Assembly: GCA_903882285.1 (NCBI GenBank)
Contig: CAIRWM010000004.1
Span: 1-62,420, forward strand
Source: an uncultured cyanobacterium
GTDB lineage: Bacteria; Cyanobacteriota; Cyanobacteriia; PCC-6307; Cyanobiaceae
Reading direction: 5' to 3'
DNA length: 62,420 bases
This document shows, piece by piece, positions 33,900 through 44,002 of this stretch (position 1 is its first letter; each line of letters starts with the position of its first letter). The notes under the pieces are model-generated. The model had not been told where the DNA came from and did no database searches. It saw only the letters and a program-made list of their open reading frames with translations. Position numbers and translations under genes: made by a program.

Positions 33900-34268
33900 A
33901 TGACGCTCCGTCACCCGATCACGATCCACTGGCGCCAGAGCGGCCGCACCCTGCGCCGAGAGGTGCCTGAGGGCGAGTACATCCTGCGCAGCTTCGAAGA
34001 GCAGGGTGACCCCCTGCCTTTCAGCTGTCGCAACGGGTGTTGCACCGCCTGCGCGGTCCGTGTGCTGGAGGGCCAGATCGACCAGCGCGAGGCCCTCGGG
34101 CTGTCGCGCGAGACCCGTGCCCAGGGCTACGGCCTGCTGTGCGTGGCCCGAGCGATCGGCCCGCTGGTGGTGGAGACCCAGGACGAGGACGAGGTCTACG
34201 ACCTCCAGTTCGGGCGCCACTTCGGCCGCGGCAGGGTGCGACCCGGCCTGCCCCTTGAGGAGGACTGA
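33900..34268 (+). CDS. [2Fe-2S] ferredoxin with C-terminal extension
   Basis: PFSCRNGCCTACAVRVLEGQIDQ...GLLCVARAIGP, plant-type CxxxxCxxC...C cluster. Confidence 0.9.
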   Translation: MTLRHPITIHWRQSGRTLRREVPEGEYILRSFEEQGDPLPFSCRNGCCTACAVRVLEGQIDQREALGLSRETRAQGYGLLCVARAIGPLVVETQDEDEVYDLQFGRHFGRGRVRPGLPLEED

Positions 34269-34271
34269 TCG

Positions 34272-35186
34272 ATGACGCAGCGACTGAGCCACGACGGGGC
34301 CCTGAGCCTCTCCAGCCGCGCCTTAGAGGGCTCAGGCCTGGGGGTCACGGCCCTCCGCGACCTGGCGGCTGTGGCCCGGCGCGCCGCCCAGGCCGGCGGG
34401 GAGGTGCTGCGCAGCCACTTCGGGCAGCTGGAGCGCATCCGTGAGAAGGGCCGGGCCGGCGACCTGGTCACCGAGGCGGATGAGGCAGCCGAGGCGGCGG
34501 TGCTGGCGGTGCTGGAGCGGGAGACGCCTGGCCTGGGGGTGCTGGCGGAAGAGAGCGGCCGGCGCCAGGGCGAGGGCGAGCTCGAGTGGTGCGTCGACCC
34601 GCTCGACGGCACCACCAACTACGCCCACAGCTTTCCCTTCTTCGCCACCTCGGTGGGCCTCACCTGGCGTGGCCTGCCACTGGTGGGCGCCCTGGCCGCG
34701 CCAGCCCTCGATCTGTTCTTCTGGGCCGCGCCCGGGCAGGGGGCCTGGTGCAACGACACGCCGATCGTGGTCAGCAGCTGCGACCGGATCGCCGAGGCGC
34801 TGCTGGCCACGGGATTCGCCTACGACCGAGCCACACGGCTCGACAACAACTACGCCGAGTTCGCCTGGTTCACCCACCGCAGCCGAGGGGTGCGGCGTCC
34901 TGGGGCCGCCTGCCTGGATCTAGCCTTCGTCGCGGCGGGACGGCTTGATGGCTATTGGGAGCGCGGCCTGTCTCCGTGGGATCTCGCCGGCGGCATCGTG
35001 CTGGTGGAGGAGGCCGGTGGTGTGGTGAGCGCCTACGACGGCGCGGCTCTCAATCCAGCCAGCGGCCGCCTGATCGCCTGCAGCCCTGGGATCCATGACG
35101 AGCTGATCGCCGGCCTAGCGGCCTGCCGTCCCCTGGCCGGTGCGTCCTACGGCGCCCCCGAGCTCGACCACGGCGGCAACCCCTGA
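34272..35186 (+). CDS. Inositol monophosphatase family protein
   Basis: GDLVTEADEAAE, LAEESGRRQGEGELEWCVDPLDGTTNYAHSFPFF, SPWDLAGGIVLVEEAGG. Confidence 0.93.
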   Translation: MTQRLSHDGALSLSSRALEGSGLGVTALRDLAAVARRAAQAGGEVLRSHFGQLERIREKGRAGDLVTEADEAAEAAVLAVLERETPGLGVLAEESGRRQGEGELEWCVDPLDGTTNYAHSFPFFATSVGLTWRGLPLVGALAAPALDLFFWAAPGQGAWCNDTPIVVSSCDRIAEALLATGFAYDRATRLDNNYAEFAWFTHRSRGVRRPGAACLDLAFVAAGRLDGYWERGLSPWDLAGGIVLVEEAGGVVSAYDGAALNPASGRLIACSPGIHDELIAGLAACRPLAGASYGAPELDHGGNP

Positions 35187-35244
35187 GAGGGGCACTCCAT
35201 AGGATCGGCCATCCCCTCCTCCACGTCCCGGAACGCCCTCGTCC

Positions 35245-36423
35245 ATGGCCCTGCAACCCGCCGCCGGCGCCCGTGATCTCAACCCCGGAGAAGTCGACAG
35301 CAATCGCCGTCTGTGTGAGCTGCTGGCGGAGGTCTACCGGCTCTGGGGCTATCAGGAGGTGGCACCGCCCACGATCGAGCGCATGGACACCCTTGAGGCT
35401 GGAGGCGCCATCGCCGAGCGGGATGTGGTGCGCCTGGCCGCCGACGAACCGCTGGGGCTGCGCCCCGAGCTGACGGCCTCGATCGCCCGGGCCGCCAGTA
35501 CCCGGCTGGCGGACCGCCCCAGGCCCCTGCGCCTCTGGGCCTGCGGTACCACTTTCCGCAGCTCGATGGCCGAAGGGGGAGGCCAGCGGGTGAGCGAAGC
35601 GCTGCAGAGCGGCGTAGAACTGCTGGGCGAGCCATCGGCCGCCGCGGACGGCGAGCTGATGCACCTGCTGCTCGCCGCCGCCGCCACCCTCGGCCTCCAT
35701 CCCCGCCATCGGCCCACCCTGCTGGTGGGACACCACGGCCTGCTCGACGCCCTGCTGGAGCGCGTGCCCAGTGCCCAGCGCGCCGCCACACGGCGGGCAC
35801 TCACCGAATTCGATCCACTCGGCCTCGAAGCCCTGGCCCTGCCCGACGGCCTGCGCCAACGACTGGGCGCCCTGCTGGTGCTGCGCGGCGAACCGGCCCG
35901 GGTGCTCTACGAACTGGAGCAATGGCTTGGCCCCGTCCCCCTGCTGGAGAGCCTCGCCACCACCCTGGCCAGCGTGGCGCCGGCCGCCGAGCGCCACGGC
36001 GTCCGCCTGCAGCTCGATCCCACCTTCCAGCCCCACTTCGACCTCTACGACGGCCTGGTGCTGAAGCTGGTCTGCCAGGGGACAGAGGCGCCGGTGGCGA
36101 TCGCCTCCGGCGGCCGCTACGACGGCTTGGTGGCACGCTTCAGCCGCGCTGGCGTTGGCGCGGCCGGCACCGGCTTCGGCTTCGACATCGAGGCAATCCG
36201 CGATCTGCTGGCCGCCGAAGCGCCCAGCAGCAGTGCCCCCGCCCCCTGGCTGGTGGCCGCTACCACCGAGGCCGGCCTGGGCCAAGCCCTGGCCCGCATA
36301 GCGGAACTGCACGGTCGCGGCGAGGCCGCGGAGCTGGCCAGCAGGCCCTGCGCTGATCAGGCGGAGGCCGACCGTCTGGCCGCCGAGCGCGGCTGCCGCG
36401 GTGCCGTCTGGCTAGCTGGCTAG
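35245..36423 (+). CDS. hisZ: ATP phosphoribosyltransferase regulatory subunit
   Basis: QPAAGARDLNPGEVDSNRRLCELLAEVYRLWGYQEVAPPTIERMDTL; class II HisRS-like core without an anticodon-binding domain. Confidence 0.88.
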   Translation: MALQPAAGARDLNPGEVDSNRRLCELLAEVYRLWGYQEVAPPTIERMDTLEAGGAIAERDVVRLAADEPLGLRPELTASIARAASTRLADRPRPLRLWACGTTFRSSMAEGGGQRVSEALQSGVELLGEPSAAADGELMHLLLAAAATLGLHPRHRPTLLVGHHGLLDALLERVPSAQRAATRRALTEFDPLGLEALALPDGLRQRLGALLVLRGEPARVLYELEQWLGPVPLLESLATTLASVAPAAERHGVRLQLDPTFQPHFDLYDGLVLKLVCQGTEAPVAIASGGRYDGLVARFSRAGVGAAGTGFGFDIEAIRDLLAAEAPSSSAPAPWLVAATTEAGLGQALARIAELHGRGEAAELASRPCADQAEADRLAAERGCRGAVWLAG

Positions 36424-36449
36424 GGTGATCAGGTGTTGTTTTTGCGTCG

Positions 36450-36674
36450 ATGGCCCACACGATCGTCACCAACGTCTGCGAAGGGGTGGCGGATTGCGTG
36501 GACGCCTGCCCGGTGGCCTGCATTCATCCGGGAGCGGGGGCCAACGCCAAGGGCACGGCCTTCTACTGGATTGATTTCGACACCTGCATCGACTGCGGCA
36601 TCTGCCTGCAGGTCTGCCCGGTGGCGGGGGCAATCCTGCCCGAGGAGAAACCGGAGCTGCAGCAGAGTTCCTGA
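36450..36674 (+). CDS. Small 4Fe-4S / 7Fe-type ferredoxin
   Basis: VCEGVADCVDACPVACI...CIDCGICLQVCPVAGAI. Confidence 0.92.
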   Translation: MAHTIVTNVCEGVADCVDACPVACIHPGAGANAKGTAFYWIDFDTCIDCGICLQVCPVAGAILPEEKPELQQSS

Positions 36675-36761
36675 GATCCTGCGGTTCGGAGACCCCACCC
36701 TCCGGCCCCTTGCTGGGCCCGCAGGCTGATCCCTAGGGTCAGGCGAGTCTTCGGCGTAACC

Positions 36762-38705
36762 ATGGCGGTGCTCGAACAGGGTCAGATTCAGATCCATACC
36801 GAGAACATCTTCCCGATCATCAAGAAGGCCGTGTACAGCGGCCATGAGGTGTTTCTGCGGGAGCTCGTGAGCAACGGCGTCGACGCCATCAGCAAGCGGC
36901 GCATGGCCGCCATGGCAGGTGACTGTAGCGAGGGCGAGGAGGGTCGCATCCAGATCCGCATCGACCGCGAGGCCAAGACCCTCACGATCAGTGACAACGG
37001 CATCGGTATGACGGCCGATGAAGTGAAGCGCTACATCAATCAGGTCGCCTTCTCGAGCGCAGAAGACTTCCTGCAGAAGTACCAGCGCGAGAGCGACGCA
37101 ATCATCGGTCACTTCGGTCTGGGGTTCTACTCCAGCTTCATGGTGGCCGCCCAGGTGGAGCTGGTGAGCCGCTCCGCCCGGGAGGGCAGCGAGGCGGTCC
37201 GCTGGAGCTGTGACGGCTCCCCCAACTTCACTCTCGAGGGTGCCGAACGCAGCGAGCCCGGCACCGATGTGATCCTGCACCTGATGGAGGAGGAACTCGA
37301 GTACATCGAGCCCGCCCGCATCCGCACCCTGATCACCACCTACTGCGACTTCCTGCCGGTGGAGGTGCAGCTGGAAGGGGAGACGATCAACAAGCGCCAG
37401 GCGCCCTGGCGCGCCTCTCCCCGCGACCTGAGCAACAACGACTACATCGAGCTCTATCGCTACCTCTATCCCTTCCAGGGTGATCCGCTCCTCTGGGTGC
37501 ACCTCAACACCGACTACCCCTACAACCTCCAGGGGATTCTCTATTTCCCCAGGATCGGTGGCCGCGCCGACTGGGAGAAGGGCGAGATCAAGCTCTACTG
37601 CAACCAGGTGTTTGTCAGCGATTCGATCAAGGAGGTCGTGCCCCGCTACCTGCTGCCCCTGCGCGGCGTGATCGACTCCCCCGACATCCCGCTCAACGTG
37701 AGCCGCTCCGCCCTGCAGACCGATCGGCGCGTGCGCTCGATCGGCGGCTTCGTGGCAAAAAAGGTGGCGGACCGCCTCAAGGAACTGCACCGCGACGAGC
37801 CGGGCCGCTACGCCGAGATCTGGCAGTCCCTGTCGCCGTTCATCAAGATCGGCGCTATGGAAGACGACAAGTTCGCCGACCAGGTGGCGGATCTGGTGCT
37901 GTACGGCACCACGGCCCAGCCTGGTGCTCCGGCAGACGAGGGCACCCCAGCTGAGGAAGCGGTGGAGCCGGGCCTCCTGCCGATCCTGGGAGCAGAGGGC
38001 AAGTCATACACCACCCTGGCCGGTTACCGCAGCCGCCTCGGCTCCGACCACAACAATCGCATTCTCTACTGCACCGATGAGGCCGGCCAGGCCGGCGCCC
38101 TGGCCCTGTGGAAGAGCCAGGGCGCGGAAGTGCTCCTGGCCGACTCCCTGATCGATGCCCAGTTCATCCCCTGGCTTGAGTACCGCCACGAGGATCTCAA
38201 GTTCCAACGGGTCGACGCCGAACTCGATGATTCGCTTCAGGAGAATGAGTCCGAGCTGAGCGATGCCGATGGCAAGGACAGCGGCGAGAAGCTGCGCGAG
38301 CTGTTCAGGAGCGCCCTCGCCGATGACAAGGTTACGATCCAGGTGCAGGGGCTCAAGGGAGACAACGCGCCAGCGGCCCTGATCCTGCTGCCCGAACAGA
38401 TGCGCCGCCTCAATGACATGGGAGCCCTGATGGAGCAGCGCCTGCCGGGCCTTCCCGAGCACCACGTGCTGCTGATCAACCGCCGCCATCCGCTGGTGGA
38501 AGGGTTGCTGAAGCTGGAGAGCGGTGCCGTGATCACCGCGACCGGCGGCGGAGACTCCCCCAGCCATCGGCTGGCCCTTAATCTCGGCCGCCATCTCTAC
38601 GAAATGGCCCGGCTGGCGGTGGGGGGCCTGGAGCCCAACCAGCTGGCCGGCTTCCAACAGCGCAGCAGCGACCTGATGGGGCAACTGATGCAGCGCTCCC
38701 TCTGA
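36762..38705 (+). CDS. htpG: Molecular chaperone HtpG (Hsp90)
   Basis: FLRELVSNGVDAISKRRM; LTISDNGIGMTADEVKRYINQVAFSSAEDF; IGHFGLGFYSSFMVA. Confidence 0.97.
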   Translation: MAVLEQGQIQIHTENIFPIIKKAVYSGHEVFLRELVSNGVDAISKRRMAAMAGDCSEGEEGRIQIRIDREAKTLTISDNGIGMTADEVKRYINQVAFSSAEDFLQKYQRESDAIIGHFGLGFYSSFMVAAQVELVSRSAREGSEAVRWSCDGSPNFTLEGAERSEPGTDVILHLMEEELEYIEPARIRTLITTYCDFLPVEVQLEGETINKRQAPWRASPRDLSNNDYIELYRYLYPFQGDPLLWVHLNTDYPYNLQGILYFPRIGGRADWEKGEIKLYCNQVFVSDSIKEVVPRYLLPLRGVIDSPDIPLNVSRSALQTDRRVRSIGGFVAKKVADRLKELHRDEPGRYAEIWQSLSPFIKIGAMEDDKFADQVADLVLYGTTAQPGAPADEGTPAEEAVEPGLLPILGAEGKSYTTLAGYRSRLGSDHNNRILYCTDEAGQAGALALWKSQGAEVLLADSLIDAQFIPWLEYRHEDLKFQRVDAELDDSLQENESELSDADGKDSGEKLRELFRSALADDKVTIQVQGLKGDNAPAALILLPEQMRRLNDMGALMEQRLPGLPEHHVLLINRRHPLVEGLLKLESGAVITATGGGDSPSHRLALNLGRHLYEMARLAVGGLEPNQLAGFQQRSSDLMGQLMQRSL

Positions 38706-38761
38706 GCGTTGCAAGGTCCATATCTCCCAACTAAGGTTAGGCGTGCTGAGCGCCGTCCTTA

Positions 38762-38980
38762 ATGGTTTCCGGTGCCGCCTCCGTCTCTTCCCTGAGGTGT
38801 CGACTGGAGCTGGCGTTGCTGGGTGATGAGCAGCGGCTCCCCCAGTACCTGCTCAACCTGACCATGTTGATGGAGCGCATGGGCGGCAGCATTGCCCTAA
38901 TTCCCAGTCGGGACGACGATGGCAGCTCTGTCAAGGGCAGCGCCTTCCGATTGCGGTTGATGCGGGCCCCGGCATGCTGA
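38762..38980 (+). CDS. Small hypothetical protein upstream of ABC transporter
   Basis: 72 aa ORF overlapping the next gene by 7 bp (38974-38980), consistent with translational coupling; no recognised family. Confidence 0.4.
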   Translation: MVSGAASVSSLRCRLELALLGDEQRLPQYLLNLTMLMERMGGSIALIPSRDDDGSSVKGSAFRLRLMRAPAC

Positions 38981-40326
38981 GGCAGGCGCCCGGCCATGCC
39001 GCTGGCAATCGGCCCGGCAATCGGCAGCCTCAGGCAGGTGTGCTCCTGCTCGTGGCGGTGTTGACACTGCTGCTGATCGCGCTGCTCGGCATCGCCCAGC
39101 GACACGGCGTCGCCCCGGCCGCCGCCGGGCCCGTTCCGGTGCGTCTGCTGATGCCGGCACCGTTCGTGGACGCCACCGCTCCGCTGCTGAAGACCTTCCA
39201 TCGCAGCCACCCGAACCTGCGCCTCGAGGTGACGCGTGGACCGCTAGACACCGAGGCCATGTCCGATCTGGCGATCGGCGCTCTGCTGCTCGGGGAAACG
39301 CCCTACGACGTGATGCTCGTGGACGTCACCTGGACCGCCCGATATGCCGCCGCCGGCTGGCTGACCCCCCTCGAACCACTGCTGGGTAACGATGCCCTCG
39401 AGGGCATGGTGCCCGGGGCGCGCCTCGGTAACCACTTCGACGGCCACCTCTGGCGCATGCCCTTCAACGGAGACACCGGGCTGCTCTATTGGCGCACCGA
39501 CCTGATGGATAAGCCACCGGCCGACACGGCGGAGTTGGAGGAGATCGCCGGCCGTTTGCAACGCGAGGGCCTGGTGCGCTGGGGCTACGTATGGCAAGGG
39601 CGCCAGTACGAGGGTCTGAGCTGCGTCATGCTGGAGGTGTTGAATGGCTTTGGCGCCTACTGGTGGCGGCCGTCAGCTGAGGGGGTCGCTCCTGTCGCCG
39701 GCCAGACCGATCTCGCCAGTCCCGGGGCGATCCGCGCCGCCGCCTGGTTGCAGGGGCTGATCCGTCAGGGGATCACACCTCAGGCCGTCGCCAATGCCGC
39801 CGAAAATGAAACCCTGCAGCTATTCGCTGCCGGGGAGGCGGCCTTCATGCGCAACTGGCCCTATGCCTGGCGGGAGATCGAGAACGGTGGCGGCCCGGTG
39901 ACGGGTCATGTGGGCGTGACCCCGGTGCTGGCCGCTCCTGGCCAACAGACCGGCGGCACCCTCGGCACCTGGGGGTTCTCCCTGATCGCCGGTAGCCCCC
40001 ATCCCCGCGAGGCCGCGGAGGTGATCCGCTGGCTCACCGCACCGGACACCCAGCGCCAGCTCGTGATGGCCCAGGGCTATGCCCCCACCTGGAGCGCCCT
40101 CTACGACGACCCGGAGCTGGCCCGGCTCCAACCGCTCCTGGCGGTGCAGCGCCGTGCCCTGGAGGAGGCCCTGGTACGTCCGCTCACTCCGCTCTATGCC
40201 CAGCTCAGCGATCTGCTGCAGCGGCAGGTGAATGGCCTGATCAGCGGCGGCGGCTCAGCGCCGGCCGCCATGGCGGAGGCGCAGCGGCGCAGCAGCGTGC
40301 TGCTCGACGCTGCAAGCACCTCATGA
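38974..40326 (+). CDS. ABC transporter extracellular solute-binding protein (sugar/glucosylglycerol/trehalose type)
   Basis: N-terminal TM; LRLEVTRGPLDTEAMSD, YDVMLVDVTWTARYAAAGWLTPLEPLL, FMRNWPYAW, SBP family 1 layout. Confidence 0.85.
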   Translation: MLRQAPGHAAGNRPGNRQPQAGVLLLVAVLTLLLIALLGIAQRHGVAPAAAGPVPVRLLMPAPFVDATAPLLKTFHRSHPNLRLEVTRGPLDTEAMSDLAIGALLLGETPYDVMLVDVTWTARYAAAGWLTPLEPLLGNDALEGMVPGARLGNHFDGHLWRMPFNGDTGLLYWRTDLMDKPPADTAELEEIAGRLQREGLVRWGYVWQGRQYEGLSCVMLEVLNGFGAYWWRPSAEGVAPVAGQTDLASPGAIRAAAWLQGLIRQGITPQAVANAAENETLQLFAAGEAAFMRNWPYAWREIENGGGPVTGHVGVTPVLAAPGQQTGGTLGTWGFSLIAGSPHPREAAEVIRWLTAPDTQRQLVMAQGYAPTWSALYDDPELARLQPLLAVQRRALEEALVRPLTPLYAQLSDLLQRQVNGLISGGGSAPAAMAEAQRRSSVLLDAASTS

Positions 40327-41201
40327 GTCCCGGCCTGCTGGAGGGGCTGCTGATGCTGCCGGCGCTGCTGCTGCTCGCCCTGGTGTTTCTCTGGCCCCTC
40401 GGGGCGATGGCCTGGCTGAGCGGCCAGGCCAGTTCGGTACTCACCGGCCTGACGGCACTCCCCAACGGAGGCGCCAACTGGCTGCGCCTGCTCGGCGACG
40501 GCCGCTTCTGGCAGGACGCCGGCCAGACCCTGCGCTTTGCCCTGGTCTCGGTGGTGCTCGAGCTGCTGCTGGGGCTGGGCCTGGCCCTGCTGCTGCAACG
40601 CCCGGGCCGAGGCCGGGCCTGGCTGCGCACCCTGACCCTGCTCCCCTGGGCCTTGCCCACCACGGTGATGGCCCTGGGCTGGCGGTGGATCTACAACGAC
40701 CCCTTCGGCCCCCTCAACGCTCTACTTGGCCTGCTCGGGATCGGCCCCTACGGATTTCTCTCCAACCCCGCCACCTCCTGGCTGTTCACCGTGCTGGCTG
40801 ATGTGTGGAAAACAACCCCCTTCGTGGCCCTGCTGCTACTGGCGGGGCTGCAATCCATTCCACTGGAGCTGCGCGAGAGCCTCGAACTGGAGGGGGCGGG
40901 ACGCTGGCAGCGGCTGCGCCATCTCACCCTGCCCCTGCTGCTGCCCTACCTGAGTCTGGCGCTGTTGTTCCGCCTCACCCAGGCCCTGGGGGTGTTCGAT
41001 CTGGTGCAGGTGCTCACCGGCGGCGGACCGGCGGGCAGCACTGAAAGCCTCGCCCTCTATGCCTACCTCAACGCTATGCGCTTCCTGGATTTCGGCTACA
41101 GCGCCACCGTGGTGATGGGCACCTTCGTGCTGCTGCTGCTGGCGGTGAGCCTGGCCCTTTTGCTCTGGCGCCGCAGTCAGCCGCACCGGAGGCCGGCATG
41201 A
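40323..41201 (+). CDS. ABC sugar transporter permease (MalF/UgpA type)
   Basis: Six-TM permease; LTLLPWALPTTVMALGWRWIYNDPFGPLNALL; EAA-like loop SLELEGAGRWQRLRHLTLPLL. Confidence 0.9.
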   Translation: MSPGLLEGLLMLPALLLLALVFLWPLGAMAWLSGQASSVLTGLTALPNGGANWLRLLGDGRFWQDAGQTLRFALVSVVLELLLGLGLALLLQRPGRGRAWLRTLTLLPWALPTTVMALGWRWIYNDPFGPLNALLGLLGIGPYGFLSNPATSWLFTVLADVWKTTPFVALLLLAGLQSIPLELRESLELEGAGRWQRLRHLTLPLLLPYLSLALLFRLTQALGVFDLVQVLTGGGPAGSTESLALYAYLNAMRFLDFGYSATVVMGTFVLLLLAVSLALLLWRRSQPHRRPA

Positions 41202-41998
41202 GAGCCCTGGTGCTGCTCTGGAGCCTGGGGCCGCTGTTCTTGCAGCTGTTCAGTTCGCTGGTCACGCCCGAGACCCTCGTTGATCCGGGCAAGATTGCCG
41301 GCGGCGGCCACTGGACCCTGGCGAACTACCGCGCCCTGCTGGGTGCCAGCCCCTCCTTCGGGCGCTACCTGCTCAACAGCGCCGTGGTGGGCAGCGGCAC
41401 GACGGCGCTGACCCTGCTCCTGGCGGTGCCCTGCGCCTACGGGCTCCAACGCCAGCGCGGGGCGATGCGCTGGAGCGTGATGGCGGCCCTGCTCGGCGCC
41501 GCCCTGTTCCCCACCGTGCTGCTGTTCCTGGCGTTACTGGGGCTGGCTCGGCGCTTCGACCTCGGCAACGACCTGCTAGCCCTCAGCCTGCCCTACGCCG
41601 GCCTGTCCCTGCCGCTGGCGGTGCTGCTACTGCGCACCGCCATTGCCGACCTCCCTCCGGAGCTGGAGGAGGCCGCCCAATTGGAGGGTCTCGATTTTGG
41701 CGAACGGGTGCGGCACGTGCTGCTGCCGCTGCTCAGCCCGGCCCTTGCCAGTACGGCCATTCTGGTGTTTCTGTTCAGCTGGAACGAGTACCCGATCGCC
41801 CTGACCTGGATCAGCCGCGCCGACCGGCTCACCCTGCCCACGGCGATCTCCCGCATCGCCGGCTCCTCCGTCTATGCCGTGCCCTACGGCGCCTTCGCCG
41901 CCGCCACGGTGCTGGGCAGCCTGCCCCTGCTGCTGCTGGTACTCCTCTTTCAGCGCTCGATCGTCAGTGGCCTGACCCAGGGGGCGATCAAGGGATGA
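41198..41998 (+). CDS. ABC sugar transporter permease (MalG/UgpE type)
   Basis: LNSAVVGSGTTALTLLLAVPCAYGLQR; EAAQLEGLDFGERVRHVLLPLLSPA. Confidence 0.9.
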   Translation: MRALVLLWSLGPLFLQLFSSLVTPETLVDPGKIAGGGHWTLANYRALLGASPSFGRYLLNSAVVGSGTTALTLLLAVPCAYGLQRQRGAMRWSVMAALLGAALFPTVLLFLALLGLARRFDLGNDLLALSLPYAGLSLPLAVLLLRTAIADLPPELEEAAQLEGLDFGERVRHVLLPLLSPALASTAILVFLFSWNEYPIALTWISRADRLTLPTAISRIAGSSVYAVPYGAFAAATVLGSLPLLLLVLLFQRSIVSGLTQGAIKG

Positions 41999-43002
41999 GC
42001 GGCCTGCGGATCCAGAACCTGAGTCGCCAGCTTGGCAATCGCCTGCTGCTCGATGGCCTCGAGCTCACGGTCGCGCCTGGGGAATGCCTGGCCCTGCTCG
42101 GCCCGAGCGGCTGCGGCAAGACCACCACCCTGCGGCTGGTGGCGGGACTGGATCAGCCCAGCAGCGGCCGAATCCTGCTGGGCGGGGAGGACATCACCGG
42201 CCAGCCGGCCGGTCAGCGCCAGGTGGCGATGGTCTTTCAGAGCTACGCCCTCTATCCGCACCTGAGCGTGGCGGACAACCTCGCCCTCGGCCTGCGGGTG
42301 CGCGGCGTGCCGGCCCAGGAGCGGGAGCAACGGATCGCCACGGTGCTGGAGTTGCTGCAGCTGGGCAACCTGCGCAGCCGCCGCCCCGCCCAGCTCTCCG
42401 GTGGCCAGCGCCAGCGCGTTGCCCTGGCCAGGGCGCTGCTGCGCCAGCCGCGGGTGATGCTGCTCGACGAACCGATGAGCAACCTCGATGCCCAGCTGCG
42501 CGAGGAGCTGCGGCCGGAGTTGCGGCGCCTGCTGTGCGGCGCGGAGCCGCCGGTGCTCTACGTCACCCACGATCAGCAGGAGGCCCTGGGCCTGGCCGAC
42601 CGCATCGCCGTGCTCAAGGACGGCCGACTGCAGCAACTTGGTTTACCAAGACAACTCTATGAAGATCCTGCCAATCTCTTCGTCGCCTCCTTCCTCGGCC
42701 GGCCGGCGATCAACCTGCTGCCGGCGGAGGGCGGTCGCCTGCTGGGACTGCGCCCCGAGCACCTGAGGCCCACGGCTGCGGAGGGCCTGCCGGCACGGCT
42801 GCAGCGGCGCGAGTGGTGGGGCCATCAGCAGCTGCTCTTGCTGGACACCCCCCGCGGCGAGCTGCGCCTGCTGCTGCCCAGTGGCAGCGAGCCGGGGGAC
42901 AGCTTCCAGCTCGATTGGCCCCGCGCCTGCGAGCTCTGGTTCGAGGCCCGCAGCGGCGAGCGCCTGCGCGGCTTCGGCAGCGAGAACACCCGGGCACTTT
43001 GA
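41995..43002 (+). CDS. ABC transporter ATP-binding protein (MalK/UgpC/GgtA type)
   Basis: LLGPSGCGKTTTLRLVAGL; LSGGQRQRVALARALLRQPRVMLLDEPMSNLDAQLRE; C-terminal regulatory domain. Confidence 0.93.
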   Translation: MSGLRIQNLSRQLGNRLLLDGLELTVAPGECLALLGPSGCGKTTTLRLVAGLDQPSSGRILLGGEDITGQPAGQRQVAMVFQSYALYPHLSVADNLALGLRVRGVPAQEREQRIATVLELLQLGNLRSRRPAQLSGGQRQRVALARALLRQPRVMLLDEPMSNLDAQLREELRPELRRLLCGAEPPVLYVTHDQQEALGLADRIAVLKDGRLQQLGLPRQLYEDPANLFVASFLGRPAINLLPAEGGRLLGLRPEHLRPTAAEGLPARLQRREWWGHQQLLLLDTPRGELRLLLPSGSEPGDSFQLDWPRACELWFEARSGERLRGFGSENTRAL

Positions 43003-43068
43003 TACAGTCACTCGGTACCTTTGCGGGTACGTGCCCTGCGGGGCTTCTCCTGATTTCAGCTGAACGTC

Positions 43069-43305
43069 ATGTCCCGGGTCTGCCAACTCACCGGCAAGCG
43101 CGCCAACAACGGCATGGCGGTCAGCCATTCCCACGTCCGCACCAAGAAACTGCAGCAGGTGAACCTGCAGGAGCGCCGCCTTTGGTGGGCCGAAGGCAAA
43201 CGCTTCGTCAAGCTACGCGTCTCCACCCGTGCCCTCAAGACCATCCAGAAAAAGGGGCTGGGCGCCTACGCCAAGGAACTGGGCGTCAACCTGGGCCGCC
43301 TCTGA
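43069..43305 (+). CDS. rpmB: 50S ribosomal protein L28
   Basis: [39 protein letters not shown]. Confidence 0.97.
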   Translation: MSRVCQLTGKRANNGMAVSHSHVRTKKLQQVNLQERRLWWAEGKRFVKLRVSTRALKTIQKKGLGAYAKELGVNLGRL

Positions 43306-43396
43306 GCGGTCTTCCTACCAATCTCCACTGTTGCTGGATCCACTCCACATTTTCGATGGTCGCCTCTAAGCCGATCGTCTTGAAGCCGTCAGTTCG

Positions 43397-44002
43397 ATGA
43401 AGCGCCGTACGCTTCTTTCATGGTTGTTGCCACTCTCTTTGGCTGGTACAACCCTCCTGAGGCGGCCGAGCCAGGCCCTAGCCCTTGGCGGGGTGCTCCC
43501 TGAGCTCGAACAGCTGGCTCCCGATTTCCAGCTCGACGGCGTGGCCCCGGCATTGGGTCAACAGCAGGTTCATGGCCTGGAGCAGGCTTCGAGCGAACCT
43601 GTTCCCACCAGCCTTGGCCTGAGCGATTTTCGCGGCCGCTGGCTGGTGCTGTACTTCTACCCTAAGGACTTCACCAGCGGCTGCACTTTGGAGGCCCGGG
43701 GGTTCCAGCAGACGCTGCCGGCCTTCCACGCTGCCACCGCCGAGGTGGTGGGTGTCAGCGCCGATGACCCCGATCAACACGCTTCCTTCTGTGGCAGCGA
43801 GGGTCTGGCCTACCCGCTGCTCTCTGATCCGGGGGGCTTGGTGAGCCGTCGTTACGGCTCCTGGATCGCCCCGTTCTCGCAGCGCCACACCTTCCTGATC
43901 GACCCCCAAGGCGAGCTTCGGGCGCGATGGACGGCGGTGCGTCCCGCCGGACACTCCGCCGAGGTGCTGGCCAAGCTGAGGGACCTCCAGGCCGGGATAT
44001 GA
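43397..44002 (+). CDS. Peroxiredoxin (Bcp/PrxQ family), signal-bearing
   Basis: LPLSLAGTTLLRRPSQALA leader; FRGRWLVLYFYPKDFTSGCTLEARGFQ; VGVSADDPDQHASFC. Confidence 0.9.
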   Translation: MKRRTLLSWLLPLSLAGTTLLRRPSQALALGGVLPELEQLAPDFQLDGVAPALGQQQVHGLEQASSEPVPTSLGLSDFRGRWLVLYFYPKDFTSGCTLEARGFQQTLPAFHAATAEVVGVSADDPDQHASFCGSEGLAYPLLSDPGGLVSRRYGSWIAPFSQRHTFLIDPQGELRARWTAVRPAGHSAEVLAKLRDLQAGI

